The notes under the pieces are model-generated. The model saw only the letters and a list, made by a program, of their open reading frames with translations, had not been told where the DNA came from and searched no databases. Positions 35,208 to 47,340 of a stretch of 64,000 nt of DNA are shown here, one piece after another. The DNA is taken from assembly GCF_003151075.1 (NCBI RefSeq), contig NZ_CP029482.1, positions 434,001 through 498,000 on the forward strand. The letters run 5' to 3'. This stretch comes from Pseudomonas sp. 31-12 (GTDB taxonomy: Bacteria > Pseudomonadota > Gammaproteobacteria > Pseudomonadales > Pseudomonadaceae). The number at the start of each line of letters is the position of its first letter. The first letter of the stretch is position 1. Made by a program: the position numbers and the translations under genes.

Positions 35208-35344
35208 GTTGGATTCCTTCACGCGTCAGTCGCCCCAATATGGGGGTGGGCAAGACGGTCTACAAGGGTGAAGTTAAAACTGGCGTTTTCGCCTGGTTTT
35301 TGAGCCGGTCAGACCAATGTCAGTCAGCCAAGTCGCCACAATCC

Positions 35345-35481
35345 CTGTGGGAGCGACCTGTGGCGAGGGGGCTTGCCCCCGTTTGAGTGCGTAGCGCTCA
35401 CAAGATCCTGGAAATTCAGAGATTTTGGGGCTGCTTCGCAGCCCAACGGGGGCAAGCCCCCTCGCCACAGGCTCCCACAGG
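35345..35481. repeat. Nested repeat: family A pair inside family B-like ends
   Basis: The core is a family A pair (TGTGGCGAGGGGGCTTGCCC and its inverse). Just outside it CTGTGGGAGCGACC on the left is matched by GGCTCCCACAGG on the right, so a family B-like end flanks each side. This suggests one repeat landed within another. Confidence 0.8.
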
Positions 35482-35522
35482 TTTTCTTAGCGCTGAAATT
35501 AACTCAAATCGATGACATCTAG

Positions 35523-35906
35523 CTACAGGACAGCGAACGTGCCTTGTGCTTTTGCGACGAGTTTGTCGCCTTGCATCACGTCAGCTTCGACCACCAGCGT
35601 GCGACGGCCCGGGTGAATCACCCGCGCCGTACACATCACTTCGCCGTCTGAAACAGCGCGAATGTAGTTGATCTTGCATTCGATGGTCGCGCTCTGCTGG
35701 TCAAAGCCGTGGGTGCTGGAACAGGCCAGCCCCATGGCAATGTCCACCAGACTGAACAAGGCCCCGCCGTGCAGCTTGCCGCCGCGATTGCGCAGTTCTG
35801 GTTCAAGCGCCAGGGCGACTTGCGCCACCCCGGTTTCCAGGCTGTGCAAGCGACAGCCCAGCAGCTTGAAAAACGCGCTTTCGGTCAGGCCGGCGGGAAT
35901 CTCCAT
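35523..35906 (-). CDS. PaaI-type hotdog thioesterase
   Basis: A 127-residue hotdog-fold acyl-CoA thioesterase. The pattern GGKLHGGALFSLVDIAMGLA near residue 45 holds the HGG motif and the catalytic acid of the PaaI/YbdB group. The ATG at 35906 overlaps the tex stop as TGATG, so the two are probably co-transcribed. The substrate is unknown; phenylacetyl-CoA genes are not nearby. Confidence 0.82.
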   Translation of the reverse strand: MEIPAGLTESAFFKLLGCRLHSLETGVAQVALALEPELRNRGGKLHGGALFSLVDIAMGLACSSTHGFDQQSATIECKINYIRAVSDGEVMCTARVIHPGRRTLVVEADVMQGDKLVAKAQGTFAVL

Positions 35907-38230
35907 CAACGTTTCTTCAACTGCTTGGCGTTGGCGAACAGCGAAGCCATGGCGTTGTTGGCGGGGGCCGCCGCCGTGGTTTCTTTACGCGGTGCGTTGT
36001 TCTGGGACTGGCGTGGAGCCGACCCCGGACGTGCGCCACGGGCACCGTCGATTTTCTCGCCCGGGGTGTCGCTCATGCGCATCGACAGACCCACGCGTTT
36101 ACGCGGGATATCGACTTCCATGACCTTCACTTTCACCACGTCACCAGCCTTCACCGCTTCACGCGGATCCCTGATGAACTTCTCCGAAAGCGCGGAGATG
36201 TGCACCAAACCGTCCTGATGCACGCCGATGTCGACGAACGCGCCGAAGTTGGTCACGTTGGTTACCACGCCTTCGAGGATCATGCCCAGTTGCAGATCCT
36301 TCAAGTCTTCGACGCCTTCCTGGAACTCGGCAGTCTTGAACTCGGGACGCGGGTCGCGACCGGGTTTTTCCAGCTCTTGCAGGATGTCGGTGACCGTTGG
36401 CAGACCGAAAGTCTCGTCGGTGTACTTCTTCGGATCGAGACGTTTGAGGAAGCTCGCATCGCCGATCAGCGAACGAATGTCACGGTCGGTCTCAGCGGCA
36501 ATGCGCTGCACCAGCGGATAGGCTTCCGGGTGAACCGCCGACGAATCCAGCGGGTTGTCGCCGTTCATGACACGAAGGAAACCGGCGGCCTGTTCGAAGG
36601 TTTTTTCACCCAGGCGTGCGACTTTCTTCAACGCGGCGCGGGTTTTGAATGCGCCGTGCTCGTCGCGGTGGCTGACGATGTTCTGCGCCAGGGTCGCGTT
36701 GAGGCCGGAGATGCGCGCCAGCAGCGCCACGGAGGCAGTGTTCACGTCGACGCCCACGGCGTTCACGCAATCTTCGACCACAGCGTCCAGGCCGCGCGCC
36801 AGTTTCAGCTGCGACACGTCGTGCTGGTACTGACCGACGCCGATGGATTTCGGATCGATCTTCACCAGTTCGGCCAGCGGATCCTGCAGGCGACGGGCAA
36901 TCGACACCGCGCCACGGATCGACACGTCGAGGTCCGGGAATTCCTTGGAAGCCAGTTCCGATGCCGAGTAAACCGATGCACCGGCCTCAGAGACCATGAC
37001 CTTGGTCATCTTCATGGCTGGGTATTTTTTGATCAGCTCAGCGGCGAGCTTGTCGGTTTCACGGCTGGCGGTGCCGTTGCCGATGGCGATCAGGTCGACC
37101 GAGTGCTTGGCGCACAGGGCGGCGAGAATCGCGATGGTCTGGTCCCACTTGTTATGCGGCACGTGCGGGTAAACCGTGGCGTGATCCAGCAGTTTGCCGG
37201 TGGAATCGACCACGGCGACCTTGCAGCCGGTGCGCAGACCCGGGTCGAGGCCCAGGGTGGCGCGCGGACCGGCCGGGGCCGACAGCAGCAAGTCGTGCAG
37301 GTTGTGGGCGAACACGTTGATCGCTTCGGTTTCCGCGCCATCGCGCAGCTCGCCCAGCAAATCGGTTTCGAGGTGGGTGTAAAGCTTGACCTTCCAGGTC
37401 CAGCGCACCACTTCGCCCAGCCATTTGTCGGCAGCGCGGTTCTGGTTCTGGATGCCGAATTGCTGGCCGATCATGCCTTCGCACGGGTGCATGGTGCCCG
37501 GCAGCTCGTCGCCGACTTTCAGCGCCGAACTCAGAATGCCTTCGTTACGGCCTCGGAAAATGGCGAGCGCGCGGTGCGACGGCATGCTTTTCAGCGGCTC
37601 GTCGTGTTCGAAGTAGTCGCGGAATTTGGCGCCTTCCTCTTCCTTGCCGGCGATGACGCGGGCACTGAGGGTGGCTTCCTGCTTGAGGTAGCTGCGCAGT
37701 TTGTCCAGCAAGCCGGCGTCTTCGGCGAAGCGTTCCATCAGGATGTATTTGGCGCCTTCGAGGGCGGCTTTCACATCGGCGACGCCTTTTTCGGCATCGA
37801 CGAAGCGCGCGGCTTCAGCGTCTGGCGTCAGGGTCGGGTCGTTGAACAGGCCGTCGGCCAGCTCGCCGAGGCCGGCTTCCAGGGCGATCTGGCCCTTGGT
37901 GCGGCGCTTCTGCTTGTACGGCAGGTACAAGTCTTCGAGGCGGGTCTTGGTGTCGGCGAGCTTGATGTCGCGTTCGAGCTGCGGGGTCAGCTTGCCTTGC
38001 TCTTCGATGCTGGCGAGGATGCTGATGCGCCGTTCGTCGAGTTCTCGCAGGTAGCGCAGACGCTCTTCCAGATGACGCAACTGAATGTCATCGAGGCTGC
38101 CGGTCACTTCTTTCCGGTAACGGGCGATGAAGGGAACGGTAGAGCCCTCATCGAGTAGCGCGACGGCCGCTTCGACCTGTTGTGGGCGTACACCGAGTTC
38201 CTCGGCGATGCGGCTGTTGATGCTGTCCAT
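35906..38230 (-). CDS. tex: Tex, S1-domain RNA-binding transcription accessory protein
   Basis: A 774-residue cytoplasmic protein. The start at 38230 gives [20 protein letters not shown], the same N-terminus as P. aeruginosa Tex. It has helical N-terminal repeats, a YqgF/RNase H-like domain at [19 protein letters not shown] near residue 325, HhH motifs near 500-560, and an S1 domain at [20 protein letters not shown] near 655. A basic disordered tail follows. Tex binds nucleic acids and is linked to transcription and stress survival. Confidence 0.93.
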   Translation of the reverse strand: MDSINSRIAEELGVRPQQVEAAVALLDEGSTVPFIARYRKEVTGSLDDIQLRHLEERLRYLRELDERRISILASIEEQGKLTPQLERDIKLADTKTRLEDLYLPYKQKRRTKGQIALEAGLGELADGLFNDPTLTPDAEAARFVDAEKGVADVKAALEGAKYILMERFAEDAGLLDKLRSYLKQEATLSARVIAGKEEEGAKFRDYFEHDEPLKSMPSHRALAIFRGRNEGILSSALKVGDELPGTMHPCEGMIGQQFGIQNQNRAADKWLGEVVRWTWKVKLYTHLETDLLGELRDGAETEAINVFAHNLHDLLLSAPAGPRATLGLDPGLRTGCKVAVVDSTGKLLDHATVYPHVPHNKWDQTIAILAALCAKHSVDLIAIGNGTASRETDKLAAELIKKYPAMKMTKVMVSEAGASVYSASELASKEFPDLDVSIRGAVSIARRLQDPLAELVKIDPKSIGVGQYQHDVSQLKLARGLDAVVEDCVNAVGVDVNTASVALLARISGLNATLAQNIVSHRDEHGAFKTRAALKKVARLGEKTFEQAAGFLRVMNGDNPLDSSAVHPEAYPLVQRIAAETDRDIRSLIGDASFLKRLDPKKYTDETFGLPTVTDILQELEKPGRDPRPEFKTAEFQEGVEDLKDLQLGMILEGVVTNVTNFGAFVDIGVHQDGLVHISALSEKFIRDPREAVKAGDVVKVKVMEVDIPRKRVGLSMRMSDTPGEKIDGARGARPGSAPRQSQNNAPRKETTAAAPANNAMASLFANAKQLKKR

Positions 38231-38590
38231 AAAACCACCTGACAAATTGTGAAAGCAGGCTCGCAGGCGCAGAGATAAGGCCTCGGCGAGTCTGGTTGAG
38301 CGGCCTGGCCTGCGCCGCTACCTGGATCAACAGGTATCCCGTTGACCCGTGAAATCGAACAATGACTGCCGGCGCCATGAAAATAAAAAGCGGCCACCTG
38401 CAGCCATGATCAGACGTTGCCTGACACAAAAGGCCGCGCATTATAACCAGCGTTCTATCATTCAGGGGCATCGCAGGCGGTAGCGCGAGGGCCGGATTTC
38501 TGGCGGTGAAGGAAAAATCTGCTAACAATGCACACGGTGCGTATAACGGCAGCTACGCCATAATGCGCGCCGAGATCAAAGGAGCATCTA
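38231..38590. promoter_or_regulatory. Divergent tex/ompR promoter region
   Basis: A 360-bp gap between divergent genes. No repeat or open frame of note is visible. AAAGGAG directly precedes ompR. Both promoters must lie here, but no -35/-10 pair stood out clearly enough to call. Confidence 0.4.
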
Positions 38591-39331
38591 ATGAGCAGCA
38601 CTGCAAACAATGCTGAAGGCGAAAAAATTCTTATTGTTGACGACGATCCAGGGCTGAGCAGCCTGCTGGAACGTTTTTTCGTCAGCAAGGGCTACCGAGC
38701 CCGCGCCGTACCGAACACTGAACAAATGGATCGCCTGCTGGCGCGTGAAGTGTTCAACCTGGTCGTCCTCGACCTGATGCTGCCCGGCGAAGACGGTCTG
38801 ACCGCCTGCCGCCGGCTGCGCACGGCGAACAATCAGATCCCGATCATCATGCTGACCGCCAAGGGCGATGAGCTGAGCCGCATCAAGGGCCTGGAACTGG
38901 GCGCCGACGATTACCTGGCCAAGCCGTTCAACCCGGATGAGCTGATGGCCCGTGTCAAAGCGGTCCTGCGTCGCCAGTCGACGCCTGTGCCGGGCGCACC
39001 GGGCAGCGAAGACGAAAGCGTGACCTTCGGTGACTACGAGCTGTCCCTGGCCACCCGCGAACTCAAGCGCGGTGACGAAGTGCACATGCTGACCACCGGT
39101 GAATTCGCGGTGCTCAAGGCCTTGGTCATGAACGCGCGTCAGCCACTGACCCGCGACAAGCTGATGAACCTGGCCCGTGGCCGTGAATGGGATGCCCTGG
39201 AGCGTTCCATCGACGTGCAGATCTCCCGTCTGCGCCGGATGATCGAACCCGATCCATCCAAACCGCGTTACATCCAGACGGTCTGGGGCGTGGGATACGT
39301 GTTCGTACCGGATGGCGCCGCCACCAAGTGA
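38591..39331 (+). CDS. ompR: Response regulator OmpR
   Basis: A 246-residue response regulator. The receiver domain spans residues 1-125 with acidic pocket DDD, phospho-acceptor Asp61 in VVLDLMLPGEDG and Lys in LAKPFNPDEL. The C-terminal winged helix (about 150-240) contains the wing strand YIQTVWGVGYVFVPDG. It pairs with the EnvZ-like kinase downstream. AAAGGAG precedes the ATG at good spacing. In this genus OmpR responds to osmolarity, but its regulon differs from the enteric ompF/ompC pattern. Confidence 0.9.
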   Translation: MSSTANNAEGEKILIVDDDPGLSSLLERFFVSKGYRARAVPNTEQMDRLLAREVFNLVVLDLMLPGEDGLTACRRLRTANNQIPIIMLTAKGDELSRIKGLELGADDYLAKPFNPDELMARVKAVLRRQSTPVPGAPGSEDESVTFGDYELSLATRELKRGDEVHMLTTGEFAVLKALVMNARQPLTRDKLMNLARGREWDALERSIDVQISRLRRMIEPDPSKPRYIQTVWGVGYVFVPDGAATK

Positions 39332-39340
39332 TCGGCGATT

Positions 39341-39416
39341 TGTAGGAGCGGGTCTTGCGGACGATTGTCCGCAGACTCGCGATCCGCAATATGCGAGCAT
39401 CGCTCGCTCCTGCAAG
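39341..39416. repeat. Degenerate REP-like hairpin between ompR and envZ
   Basis: TGTAGGAGCGGGTCTTGCGG is answered by GCTCGCTCCTGCAAG in inverted orientation, with a further GCGGAC/GTCCGC hairpin inside. It resembles family B but with TAGGAGC for GGGAGC. Confidence 0.7.
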
Positions 39417-39432
39417 TGTGTAGCGGTTATCC

Positions 39433-40746
39433 ATGAAAACCCCCGTTTGGTTCCCCCAGAGTTTCTTCTCCCGCACCCTGTGGCTGGTGCTGATCGTCGT
39501 CCTGTTCTCCAAGGCGCTGACCCTGGTTTATCTGTTGATGAACGAAGACGTGCTGGTGGACCGCCAATACAGCCACGGCGTCGCCCTTACGCTGCGCGCC
39601 TATTGGGCTGCCGATGAAAAAAATCGAGAGAAAATTGCTGATGCCGCCACGCTGATCCGGGTCGTGGGCGCGGGTGTGCCGGAAGGCGAGCAACACTGGC
39701 CTTACAGCGAGATCTATCAGCGGCAGATGCAGGCGGAGTTGGGTGCCGACACCGAAGTGCGATTACGCATGCACTCGCCGCCGGCCCTGTGGGTTCGGGC
39801 GCCTAGCCTGGGCGACGGCTGGCTGAAAGTGCCGCTCTATCCGCATCCGTTGCGCGGCCAGAAAATCTGGAACGTGCTTGGGTGGTTCCTTGCTATCGGC
39901 TTGCTGTCCACCGCCTCGGCGTGGATCTTCGTCAGCCAGCTCAATCAACCGTTGAAACGTCTGGTGTATGCCGCACGGCAACTCGGTCAGGGGCGCAGCG
40001 TGCGCCTGCCGATCAGCGACACGCCGAGCGAGATGACCGAGGTGTACCGTGCCTTCAACCAGATGGCTGAAGACGTCGAGCAGGCCGGTCGCGAGCGTGA
40101 GTTGATGCTGGCCGGGGTATCACACGACCTGCGTACGCCGCTGACCCGTTTGCGCTTGTCCCTGGAGTTGATGGGCGACCATAGCGACCTGTCGGACGAT
40201 ATGGTGCGTGACATCGAGGACATGGACGCGATTCTCGACCAGTTCCTGGCGTTTATCCGCGATGGTCGTGACGAGTCTGTCGAGGAAGTAGACCTGAGTG
40301 ACCTGGTTCGTGAGGTTGCGGCACCGTACAACCAGAACGAAGAAAAAGTGCGGCTGCGCCTGGAGCCGATTCAGCCGTTTCCCCTGCGTCGGGTATCGAT
40401 GAAGCGGTTGCTGAACAATTTGATCGGCAACGCTTTGCACCATGCTGGCAGCGGGGTTGAGGTGGCGGCTTATGTGTCTGGCGATACCAGCGCGCCTTAT
40501 GTGGTGCTGAGCGTCATGGACCGTGGGGCGGGGATTGATCCGTCCGAGCTGGAAGCGATCTTCAACCCATTCACCCGGGGTGATCGTGCCCGGGGTGGGA
40601 AGGGGACAGGACTTGGACTGGCCATCGTGAAGCGGATTGCTTCGATGCATGGCGGGAATGTTGAGTTGCGCAATCGGGCCGGTGGTGGTCTCGAAGCTCG
40701 GGTGCGGTTGCCGCTGGGGTTGATGTTGCCTAGAGACGCGGTGTAG
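39433..40746 (+). CDS. envZ: Sensor histidine kinase EnvZ
   Basis: A 437-residue inner-membrane kinase. It has a TM helix near residues 12-35, a periplasmic domain up to ~150, a second TM near 155-175, and a HAMP domain. The dimerisation domain carries His231 in GVSHDLRTPLTRLR, and the ATP-binding domain has NLIGNALHHAG, DRGAGIDPSE and GTGLGLAIVKRI. It phosphorylates OmpR. Unlike in E. coli, the gene does not overlap ompR but lies 101 bp later beyond a repeat hairpin. Confidence 0.9.
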   Translation: MKTPVWFPQSFFSRTLWLVLIVVLFSKALTLVYLLMNEDVLVDRQYSHGVALTLRAYWAADEKNREKIADAATLIRVVGAGVPEGEQHWPYSEIYQRQMQAELGADTEVRLRMHSPPALWVRAPSLGDGWLKVPLYPHPLRGQKIWNVLGWFLAIGLLSTASAWIFVSQLNQPLKRLVYAARQLGQGRSVRLPISDTPSEMTEVYRAFNQMAEDVEQAGRERELMLAGVSHDLRTPLTRLRLSLELMGDHSDLSDDMVRDIEDMDAILDQFLAFIRDGRDESVEEVDLSDLVREVAAPYNQNEEKVRLRLEPIQPFPLRRVSMKRLLNNLIGNALHHAGSGVEVAAYVSGDTSAPYVVLSVMDRGAGIDPSELEAIFNPFTRGDRARGGKGTGLGLAIVKRIASMHGGNVELRNRAGGGLEARVRLPLGLMLPRDAV

Positions 40747-40750
40747 CCAA

Positions 40751-40910
40751 GAGCCACCCCTCTCCCCACAGGGGAGAGGGGGAAAGGGAGCAGATCTCGG
40801 TTGTTTTCAAAACCTGAGCTCGACTCGATTTTTCAGGTCGATGTAGCTCGAAAGAACACCACTGTCAGTCCCCTCGCCCCTTTGGGGAGAGGGTTAGGGT
40901 GAGGGGGCTC
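40751..40910. repeat. Paired repeat, family C
   Basis: GAGCCACCCCTCTCCCCACA on the left and the inverted GGGGAGAGGGTTAGGGTGAG on the right, with an inner CCCCTCGCCCC/GGGGAGAGG part. It lies between the convergent envZ and rimK and probably acts as a bidirectional end of transcription. Confidence 0.88.
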
Positions 40911-40916
40911 TTAGCT

Positions 40917-41822
40917 TTAGCCCTTGCCTTTGGTCCGGGTCATATTCGGCCCGCCATTTTTCTCAAGATGCTCAATGATGATCCCCGCCACGTTCTTCCC
41001 GGTGGTGGTCTCAATCCCTTCCAATCCCGGCGACGAGTTCACTTCCATCACCAGCGGCCCGTGATTGGAGCGCAAGATATCCACCCCCGCCACCGCCAAC
41101 CCCATGACCTTCGCCGCACGCAACGCCGTCATGCGTTCTTCCGGGGTGATCTTGATCAGGCTGGCGCTGCCGCCGCGATGCAGGTTGGAGCGAAATTCTC
41201 CAGGCTTGGCCTGGCGCTTCATTGCCGCGATCACCTTGTCGCCGACCACGAAGCAGCGAATGTCCGCGCCCCCGGCTTCCTTGATGTATTCCTGAACCAT
41301 GATGTTCTGCTTCAGGCCCATGAAGGCTTCAATCACCGATTCTGCGGCGGTCGCCGTTTCACACAACACCACGCCGATGCCCTGAGTGCCTTCCAGCACC
41401 TTGATCACCAGAGGTGCGCCGTTGACCATGTCGATCAGGTCGGGAATGTCATCCGGTGAGTGCGCAAACCCGGTCACCGGCAAACCGATGCCACGGCGCG
41501 AGAGCAATTGCAGCGACCGCAGTTTGTCCCGCGAGCGGGCGATGGCCACCGACTCGTTGAGCGGGAAAACCCCCATCATTTCGAACTGGCGCAACACCGC
41601 ACAGCCATAAAACGTCACAGACGCACCGATCCTCGGGATCACCGCATCGAAACCTTCCAGCGGCTTGCCACGGTAGTGGATCTGCGGTTTGTGGCTGGCA
41701 ATGTTCATATAGGCGCGCAGGGTGTCGATCACCACCATTTCATGGCCACGCTCGGTACCGGCTTCGACCAGACGACGAGTGGAATACAGACGCGGGTTCC
41801 GCGACAGCACAGCGATCTTCAT
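40917..41822 (-). CDS. rimK: RimK, ribosomal S6 glutamate ligase
   Basis: A 301-residue ATP-grasp enzyme that adds glutamate residues to the C-terminus of ribosomal protein S6. [40 protein letters not shown] and the ATP/Mg site [14 protein letters not shown] near residue 260 match RimK. It overlaps rimB by 4 bp. In P. fluorescens the rimABK operon tunes ribosome content and motility/attachment through c-di-GMP-linked control of RimK (published knowledge for the SBW25 system). Confidence 0.93.
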   Translation of the reverse strand: MKIAVLSRNPRLYSTRRLVEAGTERGHEMVVIDTLRAYMNIASHKPQIHYRGKPLEGFDAVIPRIGASVTFYGCAVLRQFEMMGVFPLNESVAIARSRDKLRSLQLLSRRGIGLPVTGFAHSPDDIPDLIDMVNGAPLVIKVLEGTQGIGVVLCETATAAESVIEAFMGLKQNIMVQEYIKEAGGADIRCFVVGDKVIAAMKRQAKPGEFRSNLHRGGSASLIKITPEERMTALRAAKVMGLAVAGVDILRSNHGPLVMEVNSSPGLEGIETTTGKNVAGIIIEHLEKNGGPNMTRTKGKG

Positions 41823-42328
41823 GCAACACCTGTGGAGGAGGTAGATACCGGGAACACCGGCTTGTCTTGTACATATTTAATCCCCGGATTGACCACCAGC
41901 TGGCCGTCGATCAGGGCTTTGGAACCGAGTAACAGGCGATAACGCATGGATTTGCGGCAGGCGAGGGTGAATTCGACCCGCCATACCCGATCACCCAGGG
42001 CCAGTGTGGTGCTGACCACATAACGCATCTGCGCGTGACCGTTGGAGCTTTTAATGGTTTTGCGCGTCACCAGTGGCGCCTCGCAGCGTCGATGACGCAA
42101 CTGCACCACCGTGCCCAGGTGCGCGGTGAAGCGCACCCAGCTTTCACCGTCGCGCTCGAACGGCTCGATGTCGGTGGCGTGCAGGCTCGAGGTGCTGGCG
42201 CCGGTGTCGATTTTTGCGCGCAGGCCCGCGACTCCCAGATCCGGGAGCGCCACCCACTCGCGCAGACCGATAACGGTCAAATGGTCAAATGTCTTCAATA
42301 GGAAAAAACCGGCGATTAACGCGTCCAC
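41819..42328 (-). CDS. rimB: RimB, retropepsin-like protease family
   Basis: A 169-residue protein of the ATP-dependent zinc protease/retropepsin-like family (DUF785). [14 protein letters not shown] near residue 38 carries the aspartic DTGA motif, and [17 protein letters not shown] is a second conserved block. The frame opens with GTG at 42328, which overlaps rimA by 13 bp; a TTG at 42298 ([15 protein letters not shown]) is a possible alternative. In the Rim system RimB acts on glutamated S6 and affects RimK activity. Confidence 0.85.
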   Translation of the reverse strand: MDALIAGFFLLKTFDHLTVIGLREWVALPDLGVAGLRAKIDTGASTSSLHATDIEPFERDGESWVRFTAHLGTVVQLRHRRCEAPLVTRKTIKSSNGHAQMRYVVSTTLALGDRVWRVEFTLACRKSMRYRLLLGSKALIDGQLVVNPGIKYVQDKPVFPVSTSSTGVA

Positions 42329-43095
42329 GCCTCAGGCGTTACCTGGGCCAACGCTTTGAATGCAGGCTTGGCGAACCAGTAACCCTGCATCAGAAATATT
42401 CCACAGTCCGCCAGGAAATCCCGTTCTCCGGCGCTTTCGATGCCTTCGGCGATGACTGTAACGTTCAACTCCGCACACATTGTGACAACCCCTCGAACGA
42501 TAGCCTGACGAACACGATCGCGATCGACATCGCGGATCAGTGCCATGTCGAGTTTGATCAGGTCCGGTTGGAAATCAGCCAGCAGATTGAGCCCCGAGTA
42601 GCCCGCGCCGAAATCGTCGATGGCGGTCTTGAAGCCGAATTCGCGGTATTCACGCAGAATATTAGTCAAATGGCGATAGTTATCTACGTGCTGGCTTTCC
42701 AGCGTTTCGAAAATCAGACGGTTGATGGGGAAGTTGTGTTTTTTCGCGGCCTCCAGAGTAGTGCGGATGCACAGTTCCGGGCGGTACACGGCGTTGGGCA
42801 TGAAGTTGATGGACAAGTGTGTCTGCATGTTTAGATTGGCCGCCCCTTCAATGGCGCGGGTCCGGCAGAGCTGGTCGAAGCGGTAGCGATTTTCCTCGTT
42901 GACCTGATCGAGCACCGACAGTGCGCCTTCCCCGGCAATGCCGCGGACCAACGCTTCATGAGCAAAAATCGACCGGTCGCGCAGATCGACGATCGGTTGG
43001 TAGGCAAAAGAAAAATCGAAGCCCAGCGGCTCGCTTTGCTGACAGCCTTGGCAACCGCCCTGGGGCGAAGTCAATGAAGACGGGAATATAGTCAC
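42316..43095 (-). CDS. rimA: RimA, EAL-domain c-di-GMP phosphodiesterase
   Basis: A 259-residue single-domain EAL protein. It has HEALVRG (EAL signature), LSINFMPNA, FETLES, DDFGAGYSGLNLL, KLDMALIRD and AEGIES, so the metal and substrate residues look intact. The start is a GTG at 43095 with GGAG 7 nt upstream. Degradation of c-di-GMP by RimA is reported to modulate RimK in P. fluorescens. It is the first gene of rimABK and diverges from the S4-domain gene. Confidence 0.88.
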   Translation of the reverse strand: MTIFPSSLTSPQGGCQGCQQSEPLGFDFSFAYQPIVDLRDRSIFAHEALVRGIAGEGALSVLDQVNEENRYRFDQLCRTRAIEGAANLNMQTHLSINFMPNAVYRPELCIRTTLEAAKKHNFPINRLIFETLESQHVDNYRHLTNILREYREFGFKTAIDDFGAGYSGLNLLADFQPDLIKLDMALIRDVDRDRVRQAIVRGVVTMCAELNVTVIAEGIESAGERDFLADCGIFLMQGYWFAKPAFKALAQVTPEAWTR

Positions 43096-43211
43096 TCGAT
43101 CACTCCATGCCGGTGAGCCGGCCAAGATCACAGTTTATCTGGAGGGCCGAGTTCTTGCGCCCGACAGAAACGGTAGTACAGTTCCGACTATGGGCTGAAA
43201 GAGGAATTCAA

Positions 43212-43619
43212 GTGGCACAAAAAAACGAAGAGGACGACAAGGTCCGTCTCGATAAGTGGTTGTGGGCTGCGCGTTTTTACAAAACACGTGCCTTGGCCAA
43301 GGCGGCGATTGAAAGTGGCAAGGTGCATTGCCGGGGTGAGCGCTGCAAACCGGGCAAGGAACCGAGGGTCGGCGACGAGTTTCAGATTCGTGCAGGGTTC
43401 GAGGAACGTACGGTGGTGGTTCAGGCGCTATCGATTGTGCGTCGTGGCGCGCCTGAGGCTCAGACGTTGTATGCGGAAACCGATGCCAGCATCGCCAAGC
43501 GCGAAGCGGCCGCGGCCATGCGCAAGGCCGGCGCGTTGGGCGTGAGCACCGATGGCAAGCCGAGCAAGAAACAGCGGCGGGATTTGTTCAAGTTTCGCGG
43601 TAGTAGCAACGACGAGTAG
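43212..43619 (+). CDS. hslR: Hsp15-type S4-domain RNA-binding protein
   Basis: A 135-residue basic protein with an N-terminal S4 domain (VRLDKWLWAARFYKTRALAK, residues ~12-31) and a Lys/Arg-rich C-terminus. GTG at 43212 is chosen because GAGGA stands 7 nt upstream. Hsp15 rescues stalled 50S subunits carrying peptidyl-tRNA after heat shock. It diverges from rimA over 116 bp. Confidence 0.87.
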   Translation: MAQKNEEDDKVRLDKWLWAARFYKTRALAKAAIESGKVHCRGERCKPGKEPRVGDEFQIRAGFEERTVVVQALSIVRRGAPEAQTLYAETDASIAKREAAAAMRKAGALGVSTDGKPSKKQRRDLFKFRGSSNDE

Positions 43620-43635
43620 TCATTGCTCACATGAT

Positions 43636-43771
43636 TTGTGGCGAGGGAGCTTGCTCCCGCTGGAGGCCGAAGGACTCCCTATACCGACAACCGGGTTCTT
43701 TCAGATAGATCCCTGTCGCCTGGTTTTGCGGCTGCTGCGCAGCCGAGCGGGAGCAAGCTCCCTCGCCACAG
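43636..43771. repeat. REP pair (REPIN), family A
   Basis: TTGTGGCGAGGGAGCTTGCT and the inverted AGCAAGCTCCCTCGCCACAG lie between the convergent hslR and PAP2 genes. Confidence 0.9.
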
Positions 43772-43787
43772 AAATGGCATCAAGGCA

Positions 43788-44591
43788 TTAGCCGGCCGCC
43801 CTTACCACACTCATCCGCGAAACCACCGGCAATTTCCCTAGCAACCCGAACACCGGTGCCGTCACCTTCAGGAAAAACGCCGAAGCGTGATAGGCAAACG
43901 GCGTGTAGTAACCCCAGCCCAACGCCCATACCGCCAGCAACACACCACCAATGTAATCGTCCTGGCCCCAATGGGCGCCCGCCACCAAGCGCGGCATCAT
44001 GAACAGCAGCGCCAAGGACCAAATCACCAATGTCTGCCAGGAATTTCGGCTGAACACGGTCATGAACAGCGCCCAGATCAGCAACACCGAAGCGTGGTCA
44101 CCCGGAAAGCTTTGCGTCGACCGATCCTTCAATTCCCAGGACTTCTCAAGGCCCGGGAAATAGTCACTCATACGAATCGCACCCTCGATCATCATCGACG
44201 GGCTGCTGTGTTGCCAGCTCATGTATACGGCAAGCTTTGAGAACAGCATGCGGATAAACAGCAGCACCAGCAGAACCGCGAGAAAACCGAAAAACGCCTG
44301 GCGCACCTCAGTCTTCTCGAACACCCAATCGCCCTTGATCAGCAGCGTCAGCAGAATCACTCCAACCACCACATCGAACGGGCGCAGACTTGCAATCGCC
44401 CAGATGCGTAGCCATATCGGGTTGCTGGCCAGCGGCGCATTCAGCAGATGAAATAGCCACTCGTCGAAAATCATACACAGCATCTGACCCGTAGGCCATA
44501 ACCAGAAGGCCAGCAGTGCCAGAGGCACGAAATTGCATAGAGCCAACCGGCGGAGGTTCCACCTTGCTTGGAACAAACCCGGATTGTTCAT
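43788..44591 (-). CDS. PAP2-family membrane phosphatase
   Basis: A 267-residue protein with about six TM helices. The start at 44591 ([11 protein letters not shown]) has GGGAGG upstream. PAP2 motifs are present: [12 protein letters not shown] (motif 2 with the acid/base His) near residue 172 and [16 protein letters not shown] (motif 3, with catalytic His) near 212; the lysine/arginine of motif 1 is probably KDRSTQ just before motif 2. Such enzymes dephosphorylate lipid phosphates such as undecaprenyl pyrophosphate, phosphatidic acid or lipid A. The exact substrate is not shown. Confidence 0.82.
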   Translation of the reverse strand: MNNPGLFQARWNLRRLALCNFVPLALLAFWLWPTGQMLCMIFDEWLFHLLNAPLASNPIWLRIWAIASLRPFDVVVGVILLTLLIKGDWVFEKTEVRQAFFGFLAVLLVLLFIRMLFSKLAVYMSWQHSSPSMMIEGAIRMSDYFPGLEKSWELKDRSTQSFPGDHASVLLIWALFMTVFSRNSWQTLVIWSLALLFMMPRLVAGAHWGQDDYIGGVLLAVWALGWGYYTPFAYHASAFFLKVTAPVFGLLGKLPVVSRMSVVRAAG

Positions 44592-44694
44592 AATATGCCT
44601 CCCATGGCTGAACATCGCGCACCAAAGCGGTGCTGCAAAGGCGCAATCTTCACGATTTGTAACCATTTTGTCATTACTTCAGATACCCAGACCT

Positions 44695-45597
44695 ATGACC
44701 GATCTACCGGATACCGACTACACCCAACGCTTCATCTTCGATGACAGCGACACCCGCGGCGAGCTGGTTTCGTTGGAACGGAGTTACGCCGAAGTGCTCG
44801 CCAAGCACCCGTATCCGGAGCCGGTCGCGCAACTGCTCGGCGAGTTGATGGCGGCCGCGTCGTTGCTGGTCGGCACCTTGAAGTTCGATGGCTTGCTGAT
44901 TCTTCAGGCCCGTTCCGACGGCCCGATTCCGCTGCTGATGATCGAATGCTCCAGCGAGCGCGAAATCCGAGGCCTCGCCCGTTATGAAGCCGACCAGATT
45001 GCCCCCGACGCGACCCTCGCCGACTTGATGCCCAACGGCGTTCTGGCGCTGACCATCGACCCGACCCAGGGCCAGCGTTACCAGGGCATCGTTGATCTGG
45101 ATGGCGAAACCCTGTCGGAGTGCTTCACTAATTACTTTGTGATGTCGCAACAGGTCGGCACCCGATTCTGGCTGTATGCCGATGGCCGTCGTGCCCGTGG
45201 CCTGTTGCTGCAGCAGCTGCCTGCCGACCGCTTGAAAGACCAGGAAGAGCGCGACGCCAGTTGGCAGCACATCACCGCGCTGGGCGGCACCCTGACCGCT
45301 GACGAATTGCTGAGCCTGGACAACGAAACCGTGCTTCACCGCCTCTACCACGAAGAACAGGTGCGCCTGTTTGATGTGCAGAGACTGCGTTTCCGTTGCA
45401 GCTGCTCGCGCGAACGTTCAGGCAATGCTCTGGTCAGTTTGGGTATGGAAGACGCGCAGGCGTTGGTTATCGAGCACGGCGGCAACATCGAGATCGATTG
45501 CCAGTTCTGCAACCAGCGTTACCTGTTTGATGCGGCCGATATCTCTCAATTGTTCGCGGGCGCGGGTGTGGATACGCCGTCAGATACCCGGCACTAA
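44695..45597 (+). CDS. hslO: Hsp33 redox-regulated chaperone HslO
   Basis: A 300-residue cytoplasmic holdase that is activated when its zinc cysteines form disulfides. The start at 44695 ([17 protein letters not shown]) matches family N-termini. The four redox cysteines are at the C-terminus in [10 protein letters not shown] and [10 protein letters not shown] (CxC and CxxC). The PAP2 gene lies divergent. The gap to pckA (182 bp) carries the pckA promoter. Confidence 0.93.
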   Translation: MTDLPDTDYTQRFIFDDSDTRGELVSLERSYAEVLAKHPYPEPVAQLLGELMAAASLLVGTLKFDGLLILQARSDGPIPLLMIECSSEREIRGLARYEADQIAPDATLADLMPNGVLALTIDPTQGQRYQGIVDLDGETLSECFTNYFVMSQQVGTRFWLYADGRRARGLLLQQLPADRLKDQEERDASWQHITALGGTLTADELLSLDNETVLHRLYHEEQVRLFDVQRLRFRCSCSRERSGNALVSLGMEDAQALVIEHGGNIEIDCQFCNQRYLFDAADISQLFAGAGVDTPSDTRH

Positions 45598-45689
45598 AAC
45601 GGTTCAGCGCAGGTAAATTCACTGGATAGCGCCGGAATAACGCCGTTCTGACGGGAGGGCCCTACTATTTTTGGGCGTTTCTGGCATAA

Positions 45690-47321
<1,632 letters not shown>

Positions 47322-47340
47322 GGCTTGGATTTAGCGAATG

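Noticed and set aside
36200..38158. 652-codon plus-strand frame
   Set aside because: Antisense to tex; Val/Gly/Arg-rich composition with no domain, a GC3 artefact.
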